A stretch of 64,000 nt of DNA from Planococcus glaciei (GTDB lineage Bacteria > Bacillota > Bacilli > Bacillales_A > Planococcaceae), in contig NZ_FNDC01000002.1 in the NCBI RefSeq assembly GCF_900099655.1, positions 275,868-339,867 of the forward strand, in the 5' to 3' direction. Positions 25,002 through 33,460 of the stretch are shown here, in pieces. The notes beneath the pieces are model-generated. The model was not told the DNA's origin. It was given only the letters and a program-made list of their open reading frames with translations, and did not search any database. Every line of letters starts with the position of its first letter. The first letter of the stretch is position 1. Position numbers and translations under genes: made by a program.

Positions 25002-26036
25002 ATGATGAAATCACGCTCTCCGATCAATCAAAAAAACAAAAAAACCTATATAAAGTGGGCATCAGTCGCGGCAGCAGCTTTAATCGTGTTAGTTGCAGTA
25101 TTCTGGCTCTATAATCAGGAAAAAAACACCGATCCGGTGAATAGCGCAACAGCTCCTTCCCAAAGCCAGCAAGCGGCGACTTCGGAAGAAAAACCGGAAG
25201 AGAAAGCTGCCGAAGAACAGGCAGCGAAAGAGAAAGCGGCGGAAGAACAAGCGGCGAAAGAGAAGGCTGCGGATGAACAAGCGGCAAAAGAGAAAGCGGC
25301 AGAAGAACAGGCAGCGAAAGAGAAAGCTGCAGAAGAACAAGCGGCAAAAGAACAAGCAGCGAAAGAGGCAGCAGATAAGAAAGCCGCCGAAGAACAGGCA
25401 GCGAAAGAGGCAGCGGAAAAGAAAGCGGCTGAAGAAAAAGCTGCAGAACAGAAGCCGGCTTCTGGCAACAAGCTGGATGCCACCCAATATCCGGAAGATT
25501 TGGCGCTGCCTTCAAAGCCTACGATTATATCCGGTGTTTTATTGGCCAACAAGCAGCATCCGTTGCCTGCGACTTATGCACCCGGTGAAGTGAAAGAGGC
25601 AAGAAGTGCATTTGAATCCATGCGGGCGGATGCATTAAAGGCAGGCATCGATTTAACGGCTTTCAGCACATACCGTGATTTTGGCCGCCAAAAAGAACTG
25701 TATGCAGGTTATGTAGCAAAAGACGGACAGCAAGCTGCTGACCGTTACAGTGCGCGGCCGGGCTATTCTGAGCATCAAACGGGACTCGCTTTCGATATCG
25801 GCGAATCCGGGCAGGAACAGCATTGGGCTTCGTCTTCGTTTGGCGATACCAAAGGCGGGGAATGGCTGAAGGACAATGCGCATAATTACGGATTCATCCT
25901 CCGTTATCCAAAAGGCGCAGAAAAAATTACAGGCTATATGCACGAATCCTGGCATTACCGTTATGTTGGAAAAAAAGTGGCCGCTGATATTCAGTCCAAG
26001 GGAATCACCTTGGAAGAGTATTTGGGGGTACATTAA
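25002..26036 (+). CDS. VanY-type D-alanyl-D-alanine carboxypeptidase with repetitive linker
   Basis: Peptidase family M15B trims the terminal D-Ala from peptidoglycan stem peptides outside the cell. The 344-residue protein has one membrane anchor (about 20-37), a low-complexity linker (69-150) of five near-perfect AAEEQAAKEK decapeptides then degenerate copies, and the catalytic domain (about 170-344). Zinc ligands and catalytic residues are visible: SEHQTGLAFD gives His258 and Asp265, and HESWHYRYVG gives Glu315 and His318. The linker probably spans the wall. The 30-bp DNA repeat may vary in copy number. AGAAGGCAC precedes the ATG pair. Confidence 0.93.
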   Translation: MMKSRSPINQKNKKTYIKWASVAAAALIVLVAVFWLYNQEKNTDPVNSATAPSQSQQAATSEEKPEEKAAEEQAAKEKAAEEQAAKEKAADEQAAKEKAAEEQAAKEKAAEEQAAKEQAAKEAADKKAAEEQAAKEAAEKKAAEEKAAEQKPASGNKLDATQYPEDLALPSKPTIISGVLLANKQHPLPATYAPGEVKEARSAFESMRADALKAGIDLTAFSTYRDFGRQKELYAGYVAKDGQQAADRYSARPGYSEHQTGLAFDIGESGQEQHWASSSFGDTKGGEWLKDNAHNYGFILRYPKGAEKITGYMHESWHYRYVGKKVAADIQSKGITLEEYLGVH

Positions 26037-26109
26037 AAAGATCGTCTCCCCCGGGAGACGATCTCAGACTGTAGACAAAGTATAACTTAAATGAATAGAA
26101 ATGCATAAA

Positions 26110-26230
26110 ACCAACCGGATCGGCCACTTCGCTTTCCGTGGGCTCAGCTTCAGCCTCCTCGCCGCTTCGCACCTGCGGGGTCTTCAGCTTTCGCTGTCCC
26201 ACAGGAGTCTCCGTGGCCGGACCGGTTGGT
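26110..26230. repeat. Palindromic Bacillales-type repeat inside the composite element
   Basis: The ends ACCAACCGGATCGGCCAC and GTGGCCGGACCGGTTGGT are an 18-bp inverted repeat with two mismatches. The core (GCCTCCTCGCCGCTTCGC, CTGCGGGGTCTTCAG) resembles GC-rich intergenic repeats seen in many Bacillaceae genomes. Confidence 0.7.
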
Positions 26231-26317
26231 GTATCTCTCTTTGATTTGAAAGTGAACGGTGATCGGATCGAACCAACTATCTAGTAAAAAAAGAAAAGCG
26301 ACACCTTTGAGTAACCG

Positions 26318-26455
26318 CCACTCTGAGGATCCGCAGTGAAAGCCGGCGACTCCTGCGGGATAGCGAAGTGCCGAAATCCACTCGGGACGCAAGTTCCGAG
26401 TTAGTTCGGCGCAAGCCCGCGGAACGCGTCCGGCTGTAACGGAGGATCCGGTATT
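26318..26455. repeat. Second GC-rich repeat inside the composite element
   Basis: CCGGCGACTCCTGCGGGA and GCCCGCGGAACGCGTCCGGC belong to the widespread Bacillaceae repeat type in which these blocks frame an Arg-codon-like GC-rich core. It encodes no plausible protein. Confidence 0.5.
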
Positions 26456-26547
26456 CCCTGTTGGATGTTAATTCATTTCTCATGCGTAAAATTCTTTTGT
26501 CCACAAGCTCAGATCGTCTCCTCCGGGAGACGATCTTTTTTTATGGG

Positions 26548-28002
26548 TTAGAGAATCGGCGACAGCAGTCGGGCAATCGATTCTTTTGTTTTGATCATTC
26601 GGGTTCGCGCATAGTACAGACCAAGTGTCAGCTCTTCCGAAAGCTCCATGTCCTGATAAAACAAATCAGCAAGTTCACTGGAAACCTTATGGTCATAAAT
26701 AAAAGCATTCACTTCAAAATTCAGCTTAAAGCTGCGCACATCAATGTTGGCCGTGCCGACCGTCGAAACTTTGTCATCCACCACAATCATTTTCGTGTGA
26801 AGAAAACCATTGTCGTAGATAAATACACGGGCACCCGCCCGCAGCATTTGGCCGGCATACGAATAAGTTGCCCAGTAGACGAAAGGATGATCCGGTTTGT
26901 TCGGAATCATGATGCGCACATCGATTCCCGACAATGCCGCAATCCGCACTGCGTCATAAAAGCTGGGATCCGGGATAAAGTAGGGCGTCTGGATATAGAT
27001 GTATTCCTCCGCCATATTAATCATTTTTATATAGCCGTCTTTTATCTGTTCCCACTCTTCGTCAGGCCCGCTTGAAACGATTTGCATAGCCGTATCTCCT
27101 TTTTTAGGGAGTGCCGGAAAGAAGGCTTCGTCGTATTCAATGTCATTTCTTGCCGATGCCTGGTTCCAGTCCAGGATGAAGCGCGTTTGCAGCGGGTGCA
27201 AGGCACTTCCTTCCAAGCGCAGATGCGTGTCCCGCCAGTAACCGAATTTCCGGCTGAGGCCCAAGTATTCGTCTCCAACATTGAAGCCGCCGATATAGCC
27301 CACCCGGCCATCAATGACGACAATTTTCCGGTGGTTCCGGTAGTTCAGGCGTGGGTTGATGATAGGCAAAATAGAAGGGAAAAAAGTTTCCACTTCTCCG
27401 CCTGCGCGGATAAATTCTTTGAAATGTCTTTTGCTGATTCGGCGGGAACCCATATCATCGTACAACAAGCGCACTTTAACGCCTTCTTTCGCTTTGGCGG
27501 TCAAAGCATCCATAATCCGATTGCCAAGCTGGTCCAGCCGGAAAATGTAGTATTGGATATGTATGTGGTGTTTTGCTTGTTCGATATCCTGGACCAACGC
27601 ATCAAATTTTGCCCGGCCGTCATTGAATACCTGGACAGCGTTATCCTGTGTCAAGACAGCCCCATTGTTTCTTAAATGCAAATACACCAAGTCTTGATAA
27701 TTTTGGACTTGGGGATCTTTAAACGGAAATTCGTTGTCATGAAGGTCGTTCATCTGGTGGGCGATTAAATTTTCAATTCCGACACGTTCCCGGCCTTCCC
27801 ATTTGAAGAGCGTTTTTTTTCGAAGCCGTCTTCCTAACAGCAGATAGATAAAGAATCCGAAAATGGGAATGAAAAATAAGACCAGAATCCAGGCCCAAGT
27901 AGAAGTCGCGTCCCGGCGCTCGAGAAAAACAAGCGCTGCGGCGAGAAAAATATTAAGTATAAGCGTTGCAGCAGTGAGGATACTTAAGATTGATGCGGTC
28001 AT
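26548..28002 (-). CDS. cls: Cardiolipin synthase
   Basis: This membrane enzyme joins two phosphatidylglycerols to make cardiolipin and glycerol. The 484-residue protein has two N-terminal membrane helices (about 4-27 and 36-57) and two phospholipase-D HKD motifs: His224, Lys226, Asp231 in HRKIVVIDG and His402, Lys404, Asp409 in HTKMIVVDD. Length and layout are those of Bacillus and Staphylococcus Cls. Its 3' end abuts the composite insertion. Firmicutes often carry two copies and extra copies respond to salt or wall stress; which one this is cannot be told. Confidence 0.95.
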   Translation of the reverse strand: MTASILSILTAATLILNIFLAAALVFLERRDATSTWAWILVLFFIPIFGFFIYLLLGRRLRKKTLFKWEGRERVGIENLIAHQMNDLHDNEFPFKDPQVQNYQDLVYLHLRNNGAVLTQDNAVQVFNDGRAKFDALVQDIEQAKHHIHIQYYIFRLDQLGNRIMDALTAKAKEGVKVRLLYDDMGSRRISKRHFKEFIRAGGEVETFFPSILPIINPRLNYRNHRKIVVIDGRVGYIGGFNVGDEYLGLSRKFGYWRDTHLRLEGSALHPLQTRFILDWNQASARNDIEYDEAFFPALPKKGDTAMQIVSSGPDEEWEQIKDGYIKMINMAEEYIYIQTPYFIPDPSFYDAVRIAALSGIDVRIMIPNKPDHPFVYWATYSYAGQMLRAGARVFIYDNGFLHTKMIVVDDKVSTVGTANIDVRSFKLNFEVNAFIYDHKVSSELADLFYQDMELSEELTLGLYYARTRMIKTKESIARLLSPIL

Positions 28003-28110
28003 GTTTTTCCCTCATTCGTTTAAAAGATCTGTATAACCAGTATAGACTATTTGGCCGAAAGGAAGAAGGAAAGAGAGCGTTCCATTAAGTGAATACAACT
28101 TAAAAATATG

Positions 28111-28146
28111 GAAAATAAAAACATTCAACAATGAGTTGAATGTTTT
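28111..28146 (-). terminator. Terminator of the squalene-synthase-like gene
   Basis: Read on the minus strand, AACATTCAA pairs with TTGAATGTT and is followed by TTTATTTTCC. Confidence 0.82.
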
Positions 28147-28152
28147 CCCAGC

Positions 28153-28983
28153 TTAATCGATTTTTTCTTCTTGTTTCAACTGCTCGACAATGCCTTCGAC
28201 TTCTTTGCGGGTGATTTTTTCCTTGCCGGATTTCAACGCTTTTAATGTGCTATGGGCAAGTGCAAGCGGAACTTTGCAGAACATCAAAATACGTTTATTT
28301 TTAATGGACTTAACATACAAGTCTGCTTGGGCCAAATTATCATTAGCGTAGTTGAACATGTCATCACGGTTCCAGCCGTCCGGCACAAACGTAACACCGC
28401 GTTCAAGATCTTCATCGTAGTTGCGAAGCATATTGACCGCTTGCAATCCACGTCCAAAAGCAATGGCGAGGTCCGGATCGGTTTCCGTGCCGTCATGCCA
28501 TTTCCACAAATCGGACAGCATCGTACCGACAAGCCCGGCGACGTAATAAGTGTAGTCATCCAGCTCTTCTTTTGTGGTAATGACCCATTTTTTCTCTACC
28601 CACTTGGCCATTCCGCCGGCCATGATAGCGGTAGATTCGTTGACTTTGCCGACAATCTCCTCAGGGCAAACGCTGATCCAGTCAGCAAGGCGCTGAGTTA
28701 CAGGAGGCAGAATATGTACATATGGACGGATTAGTTCCTGATAACGATCACGGTCGAAGTCAGTTTGAAGCATTTCACTGATAGCCAGCAGCAAATGCCG
28801 TTTGATGTCGTCATCCATTTCGGGATGGTCTTCAATTTCGTCGATTGCGCGCATACAAAGATATGCAGAAGCAACGGTCTTTTTCAATGTCGGTTCTAAA
28901 AAATTGATTGGGATGAAAAAAGTCCGGCTCGTTTCTTTCAACATGACCATGGACTCTTTTTGCAAATTCGCGACTTTACTCAT
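28153..28983 (-). CDS. Squalene/phytoene synthase family protein
   Basis: These enzymes condense two prenyl diphosphates head-to-head. The 276-residue protein has SRTFFIPINFL, a first metal motif DEIED (48-52) in a setting close to squalene synthases (YLCMRAIDEIEDHPEM), the YVAGLVGTML helix, and a second motif NYDED (188-192) followed by FVPDGW. The usual second motif starts with Asp (DYxED or DVxED); here that position is Asn188. It may be a working synthase or a variant such as the phosphatase-like YisP. No other carotenoid or hopanoid gene is nearby. AGGAGGAATTGAG precedes ATG. Confidence 0.85.
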   Translation of the reverse strand: MSKVANLQKESMVMLKETSRTFFIPINFLEPTLKKTVASAYLCMRAIDEIEDHPEMDDDIKRHLLLAISEMLQTDFDRDRYQELIRPYVHILPPVTQRLADWISVCPEEIVGKVNESTAIMAGGMAKWVEKKWVITTKEELDDYTYYVAGLVGTMLSDLWKWHDGTETDPDLAIAFGRGLQAVNMLRNYDEDLERGVTFVPDGWNRDDMFNYANDNLAQADLYVKSIKNKRILMFCKVPLALAHSTLKALKSGKEKITRKEVEGIVEQLKQEEKID

Positions 28984-29140
28984 CTCAATTCCTCCTGTTC
29001 GTAGGCAAGATATAAGCTATGTACAGATAGTGTGATATAGCGGCACTGCTTTGAATCACGAAACTGCCTTTCTACTAAATATAAACCAAATAGCTAAAAA
29101 AACAAATATTTACTCGGAATCACAAAGGCCGGAATACGTA

Positions 29141-29180
29141 AAAAACCTTTTCCAGCCGTCGTCGAGGGCTGGAAAAGGTT
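29141..29180 (-). terminator. Terminator of the sucrose-type operon
   Basis: On the minus strand AACCTTTTCCAGCC / GGCTGGAAAAGGTT is a 14-bp stem followed by TTTTTTACG. It overlaps the last bases of the phosphatase gene. Confidence 0.9.
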
Positions 29181-29898
29181 ATTCGGAATGAAAGTGTGTC
29201 CATGCCTCATGTATGCCTCCGGCAAAGCCTTTTTTCGCCCGGAAAATACGGGGATGCTCATCACTTTCCAATAGTTCAGGCTGGGCATTGCCCACAATGA
29301 CGGAAGGGAAGCCGAGCGTCAGCATTTCCAGATCATTGCCCGAATCACCTGCAACAAGCAGTTTGGCATCTTCCACTTTGTATTTATCCAGAAGGTATTG
29401 AAGGGCGCGGCCTTTGCCGCTTTCCTCAGGTACAATGTCCACGTCTTTGCCGCCGCTGAAAATCAATTTATGCGGTATGCCCGACGAAGCCAGCTTGTTC
29501 CTGAACTCTTCAACAGGCTTTTCATCTGCAACATAGTATGAACAGCGGTTTTCCAGAAACATCGGCTGCTTGGTAAGGCCGGGAACGGTCGCAGCAATGG
29601 CGTGAATTTCATCCGGCATCCAATTAGCCTTGATCCGTTTTTGCCATTCCAGGTCTTTGTCGAATGAGTTGCCGATATAAATGCTTGAGCCGACATCGGT
29701 AACCAAGATATCCGGAACCGGAAGATTTTCTTCTTTGATCAGCGACAAGGCGGAATCAAAGTACCGGCCGGTGATGTAAATCAACGAAACGTCGTAAACC
29801 TGTTCTTCGTAAAACTCCAGCAATTGCTGAAGGCCGTCTGGATCACCCACCAGTGTTCCATCCAGGTCGGTTGCCAGTATATGTTTTGTTTTTTGCAC
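29179..29898 (-). CDS. HAD phosphatase resembling sucrose-6-phosphate phosphatase
   Basis: The 239-residue cytosolic protein belongs to the S6PP branch of the HAD superfamily: ATDLDGTLVGDPDGL at the start (the DLDxTxVGD form is characteristic), YITGRYFDSAL, a substrate cap with FLENRCSYYV, GKGRALQYLL with the catalytic Lys, and LLVAGDSGNDLEML. It should remove phosphate from sucrose-6-phosphate or a similar sugar phosphate. Its start lies inside the end of the glycosyltransferase gene (56-bp overlap), so the pair is translationally linked and probably forms one two-step pathway. Confidence 0.82.
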   Translation of the reverse strand: MQKTKHILATDLDGTLVGDPDGLQQLLEFYEEQVYDVSLIYITGRYFDSALSLIKEENLPVPDILVTDVGSSIYIGNSFDKDLEWQKRIKANWMPDEIHAIAATVPGLTKQPMFLENRCSYYVADEKPVEEFRNKLASSGIPHKLIFSGGKDVDIVPEESGKGRALQYLLDKYKVEDAKLLVAGDSGNDLEMLTLGFPSVIVGNAQPELLESDEHPRIFRAKKGFAGGIHEAWTHFHSE

Positions 29899-31105
29899 TT
29901 GTAATCACCTCATACATTGAATTGACACGATTTGAAATAGATGTCCAGTCAAAATCACGGTTAGCAATACGCACTGCCTGGCGGCTTAAGCGTTCAACCA
30001 ACAATGTGTTTTTTGACAATACTTCCATTGCAATAGCCAAATCTATTTCGTTTTTCGGATCAACCAAAAGTCCGGTGATGCCATTTTGCACAACATTCTT
30101 CAATCCGCCGACATCTGAAGCGATCACTGGGCTTCCGCAAGCTTGCGCTTCAGCCGCCACCATGCCGAACGATTCGTAATAACTTGGCACAATGGTTGCA
30201 GTCGCAATATTAAACAACAGTGAAAGCTGCTCTTGCGATTGCGGCCCTAAAAATTCCACGTGCTCTTCGATTCCTTTGACGGCATTGCGCAATTTTTCAT
30301 CAAGCGGCAAACGCGTTTCCGGATCAATGGCGTCTTCTTCGCCGCCGGCAATCAGGAGCCGTGGTCTTAAACTTTCATCACCTTTTTGGATGAGCAATTG
30401 GAATGCTTCCAGCAAAGTGAAGATGCCTTTTGTTTCTTCCAATCTGCCGGCAAAAACAAAGAGGGGGGCGTCATGGCCGGCCTTTTTTCTAAGATGTGTA
30501 CGGATTCCACGCACTTTGAATGCTTGGTCAACTCCAATGGGGATGACTTTTATAGGAGAAGGCGAGTTGACATTATGTTGAATCAACTGTTTTTCATTGT
30601 TGGTTGTTGCCAGCACTTCATCTGCAGCCTGTAAAATCGCTCTTTCGGCTTTTATGCGGCGGGCGTCTCGGATTCCTGTCGCTTTTGCTTTTGCCCAGCC
30701 CAATGAATGGGAAGTATGGACAAGCGGAAGCCCGAATTCTTCTTTTAACCGTTTTCCGATCAAGCCGGACAGCCAGTAATGCGTGTGAACGAGATCATAT
30801 GAAGAAAGCAGCAGCGTGCTTTTCATTTCTTTATAAAATGCCGGAAGCATTGTATACATTTCATCTTTTGATACGAAACCTTTATGCCCTGCTTCAATGC
30901 GGATTACGCGGCAGGCAGTCCCGAATTTTTCTATTTGCGGTGCTGAAGCGTCGCACCAATGTGTGACGACATCTATTTGCCAGCCATTTTTTTCAAGGGC
31001 AAGAGCTAATTGTTTTACGTAGTTATTTTGGCCACCGGCTTGCTTGCCGCCTAATTTTGCCAGCGGATCTCCGTGGTCAGAAACAAATAGCGCCTTTTTC
31101 GTCAT
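29843..31105 (-). CDS. GT4 glycosyltransferase resembling sucrose-phosphate synthase
   Basis: The 420-residue enzyme is a retaining GT-B glycosyltransferase. The N-terminal domain has ALFVSDHGDPLAKLGG and AGGQNNYVKQLALAL (the GGQ loop of sucrose synthases and sucrose-phosphate synthases), HTHYWLSGLIGKRL and VHTSHSLGWAKA; the C-terminal domain has VFAGRLEETKGIFTLLEAF and PSYYESFGMVAAEAQACGSPVI with the E-x7-E motif. With the overlapping S6PP-like gene it likely makes sucrose from UDP- or ADP-glucose and fructose-6-phosphate. Another disaccharide is possible. GGAGATGAGCACG precedes the chosen ATG. A sigma-B promoter lies upstream. Confidence 0.8.
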   Translation of the reverse strand: MTKKALFVSDHGDPLAKLGGKQAGGQNNYVKQLALALEKNGWQIDVVTHWCDASAPQIEKFGTACRVIRIEAGHKGFVSKDEMYTMLPAFYKEMKSTLLLSSYDLVHTHYWLSGLIGKRLKEEFGLPLVHTSHSLGWAKAKATGIRDARRIKAERAILQAADEVLATTNNEKQLIQHNVNSPSPIKVIPIGVDQAFKVRGIRTHLRKKAGHDAPLFVFAGRLEETKGIFTLLEAFQLLIQKGDESLRPRLLIAGGEEDAIDPETRLPLDEKLRNAVKGIEEHVEFLGPQSQEQLSLLFNIATATIVPSYYESFGMVAAEAQACGSPVIASDVGGLKNVVQNGITGLLVDPKNEIDLAIAMEVLSKNTLLVERLSRQAVRIANRDFDWTSISNRVNSMYEVITSAKNKTYTGNRPGWNTGG

Positions 31106-31165
31106 CGTGCTCATCTCCATTCCTAATAGTGCAGTTTCTAAAGAAAACGAGACTGGACTATTTGT

Positions 31166-31190
31166 ATTCCCTTTTTCGAAATATCTAAAC
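31166..31190 (-). promoter_or_regulatory. Sigma-B promoter of the sucrose-type operon
   Basis: On the minus strand GTTTAG (31185-31190), 13 bp, GGGAAT (31166-31171), 61 bp before the glycosyltransferase start codon. Confidence 0.7.
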
Positions 31191-31246
31191 ATTAAATTTT
31201 CATTTCTTTTCGTGTCTCTAAGAATTGAGAGGAAATTGCCGGAAAA

Positions 31247-31275
31247 AGCCCCCTGAAAGCCATGCTTTCAAGGGG
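31247..31275 (-). terminator. Terminator-like hairpin after the MBL gene
   Basis: CCCTGAAAGC(C)A / TGCTTTCA(A)GGG; on the minus strand it is followed by GGCTTTTTCC. The T run is short. Confidence 0.65.
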
Positions 31276-31283
31276 AGTGTCTG

Positions 31284-32138
31284 TTACTGGGCTTTTGGCT
31301 GTTCTACAAATTTCCCGTATTTGGGTATAGCAACTTCTTGGAAATTATTGGCTAAATTCACTAAGCCTTTTGCAAGAGCTGCACCGCGCATCGGTTTTCC
31401 GTGTCCGGTTGCTGCGACTGAAGGCCGAAGTTCGACAATCTTAACAACAGATTCCCAGGCCGAACGCCAATCAGGCGTTAAATATACCGGCGGGCCGTGC
31501 ACTTCCCGTTTTTGCGTCAGCACTTTGTAAAGGGAATCTTGTTTGACAGTGACAAAGGCATCGCCGGCAAGCAATACCCGTCCATGATTCCGGAATAGGG
31601 AGACATGGCCTTCGGTGTGTCCGGGTGTATGAATCCATTTCCAGCCCGGCATTTCAGGAATCGAACCGTTTGCTGGCAGCTCGTGGAGATGGGCGGAAAT
31701 ATCAATTGCTTTGTACGGGAACTCCCAAGACATTTTGGCTACCGTTCCGCCGTCCACTTCGTGGTCCGGTGCCGGGTAGTCGGAAGCTCCTTTTAAGTAT
31801 GAAAATTCAAGAGGGTGGGCATAGACCGGAACCCGGTGTTCTTCGAGGATATCAATCAAGCCGCCCACATGGTCAAAATGGCCGTGGGTCAGGATAATGG
31901 CTTTTAACCGGTGGTCGGGTCCGAAAAGGTCAGCGGCTTTAGATAGGATGCGGTGCCCCGAACCTGGCATTCCGGCATCAACCAGTACCCATTCGTTGCT
32001 GATTTCAGGATTGCCGATAAAAAAGACGTTTGCTATTTGGATGGTGTAACAATAAACTCCAGGCACTACTTCCGTACCTGAGCCGTCTCGGATGGACGTG
32101 ACCGGCAAGATTTTTTCAGTTGATGAACTTCTTTCCAT
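31284..32138 (-). CDS. MBL-fold metallo-hydrolase
   Basis: The 284-residue protein carries the metallo-beta-lactamase zinc motifs: HGHFDH (85-90), HTPGHTEGHVSLF with the third-site histidine, LAGDAF with the bridging aspartate and ATGHGKPM with the last histidine. The family covers glyoxalase II, lactonases and many other hydrolases; the substrate cannot be read here. No signal peptide is seen, so it is cytosolic. GGAGGAATTTGA precedes ATG. It lies upstream of, and on the same strand as, the sucrose-type operon, but a hairpin and a separate promoter lie between. Confidence 0.88.
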   Translation of the reverse strand: MERSSSTEKILPVTSIRDGSGTEVVPGVYCYTIQIANVFFIGNPEISNEWVLVDAGMPGSGHRILSKAADLFGPDHRLKAIILTHGHFDHVGGLIDILEEHRVPVYAHPLEFSYLKGASDYPAPDHEVDGGTVAKMSWEFPYKAIDISAHLHELPANGSIPEMPGWKWIHTPGHTEGHVSLFRNHGRVLLAGDAFVTVKQDSLYKVLTQKREVHGPPVYLTPDWRSAWESVVKIVELRPSVAATGHGKPMRGAALAKGLVNLANNFQEVAIPKYGKFVEQPKAQ

Positions 32139-32238
32139 TCAAATTCCTCCTTCTAGGTTCCCCATACTCATTTCTATATATTGCTTTACCCCAAAACTGG
32201 ATTTCGAATCACCCGAAGGGGCTTAAAAGGGGAGCTGT

Positions 32239-32267
32239 TTGAGTAAAGACGGCATCTCCAGTAAAAT
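32239..32267 (+). promoter_or_regulatory. Sigma-A promoter of the FAD oxidoreductase operon
   Basis: TTGAGT (32239-32244), 17 bp, TAAAAT (32262-32267), about 60 bp before the start codon. Confidence 0.6.
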
Positions 32268-32326
32268 GAATGCATATAGAAACTTGAAATAAAGTGGAAT
32301 AAAAAAATAGGAACTAGGTGTTGTAC

Positions 32327-33445
32327 ATGAAATCAGTCATCATTATCGGCTCTGGCATTCTGGGTGCCTCTGCTGCTTACCATGCGGCAAAATTAGGTTC
32401 AGCTGTCACCTTGATCGACCGTGAAGACGCCGGACAAGCGACCGGTGCAGCGGCAGGTATCGTCTGCCCCTGGATATCGCAGCGCAGAAACAAGGCATGG
32501 TATGGCCTGGCAAAAAGTGGAGCCGCTTATTATCCAAAGTTAATAACGGAACTGGAACAATTGGGTGAATCAGATACCGGCTATAAGCAAGTCGGGATTG
32601 TTAGCATTCACGAGGAAAGCAAATTGGATAAAATGGAAGCGAAAGCATATGAGCGGCGGGAAGAAGCTCCGGAAATGGGGGAAATCAACCGTTTGTCTCC
32701 TCTTCAAACGAAAGAGCTGTTTCCTTTTGCCTCAGATGAATATGGGTCTCTGTTTGTCAGCGGCGCGGCGCGCGTGGAAGGCCATGCGATCAGAGATGCT
32801 TTGATCCGGGCGGCTATAAAACTTGGTGCCAGAAAAGTTAGTGGCAACGCCAAACTAATGGTGGAAGATTCAAAAGTGACAGGAGTCCGGACGGAAACAG
32901 AAGAATTTTTTGCAGACAGCATCATCTCGGTAGGCGGCGCGTGGGCAGCTGAATTGTTTGAACCGCTTGGATTGGCTTTGGACATTGTTCCGCAAAAAGC
33001 TCAAATTCTTCACATGCATGCAGAAGAAGATTCCGTGGTTGACTGGCCGGTGGCAATGGTGCCGTACGGCTTGTATGTTGTTCCTTTTTCAGGCGGCCGC
33101 ATCATGGCTGGTGCAACACATGAAAACGATGCGGGGTTTGATACAAAGCTTACCGCCGGCGGTATCCATCACATTCTGGATAAAACATTGGACGCTGCTC
33201 CGGGGCTCGCGGCTGCAGAAGTGACGGGAGCTGGCACCGGATTCAGGCCATCCACCCAAAGTGCACTTCCAGTGATTGGGCGTGTCCCTGGCCAGCAAAA
33301 TTTGTATATGGCCAATGGACTCGGCTCTTCGGGCTTAACAGCCGGCCCTTATCTCGGCAAAGAGTTGGCGAAACTGGCGCTCGGGAAACCTATCGACATC
33401 GATTTGAGTCTTTATAAAGTAGAAGAAGTATTCCGGGAAAAATAG
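32327..33445 (+). CDS. FAD-dependent amino acid/amine oxidoreductase (DAO family)
   Basis: The 372-residue enzyme has the DadA/glycine-oxidase fold: VIIIGSGILGASAAYHAAKLG as the FAD Rossmann motif, TLIDREDAGQATGAAAGIV, IISVGGAWAAELFEPLGL, and the C-terminal FAD contact NLYMANGLGSSGLTAGPYLG. Family members oxidise D-amino acids, glycine, sarcosine or N-methylated amines. ATG 32327 follows AGGTG with good spacing. The next gene, a GNAT-aminotransferase fusion, follows by 15 bp, so both probably act on one amino compound. The substrate is unknown. Confidence 0.87.
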   Translation: MKSVIIIGSGILGASAAYHAAKLGSAVTLIDREDAGQATGAAAGIVCPWISQRRNKAWYGLAKSGAAYYPKLITELEQLGESDTGYKQVGIVSIHEESKLDKMEAKAYERREEAPEMGEINRLSPLQTKELFPFASDEYGSLFVSGAARVEGHAIRDALIRAAIKLGARKVSGNAKLMVEDSKVTGVRTETEEFFADSIISVGGAWAAELFEPLGLALDIVPQKAQILHMHAEEDSVVDWPVAMVPYGLYVVPFSGGRIMAGATHENDAGFDTKLTAGGIHHILDKTLDAAPGLAAAEVTGAGTGFRPSTQSALPVIGRVPGQQNLYMANGLGSSGLTAGPYLGKELAKLALGKPIDIDLSLYKVEEVFREK

Positions 33446-33460
33446 GAAGGCGGGAATCGC

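Larger units (their letters stand above)
26037..26547. repeat. Composite non-coding insertion that duplicated a terminator
   Basis: No gene is seen in these 510 bp. A 26-bp palindromic hairpin occurs at 26039-26064 and again at 26511-26536 with one base changed. The left copy has its T run pointing left and the right copy has its T run pointing right. Removing the 446 bp between them restores one bidirectional terminator between the VanY and cls genes. The inner flanks are also partly inverted (GTAGACAAAG against the complement of CTTTTGTCCAC). Inside lie a 121-bp palindromic repeat and a second GC-rich repeat. No transposase is present. Confidence 0.7.

Noticed and set aside
25024..25552. 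Long minus-strand frames opposite the VanY linker
   Set aside because: They come from the 30-bp tandem repeat, which is open in all frames; the products are monotonous Leu/Pro, Phe/Cys or Ala/Ser strings.
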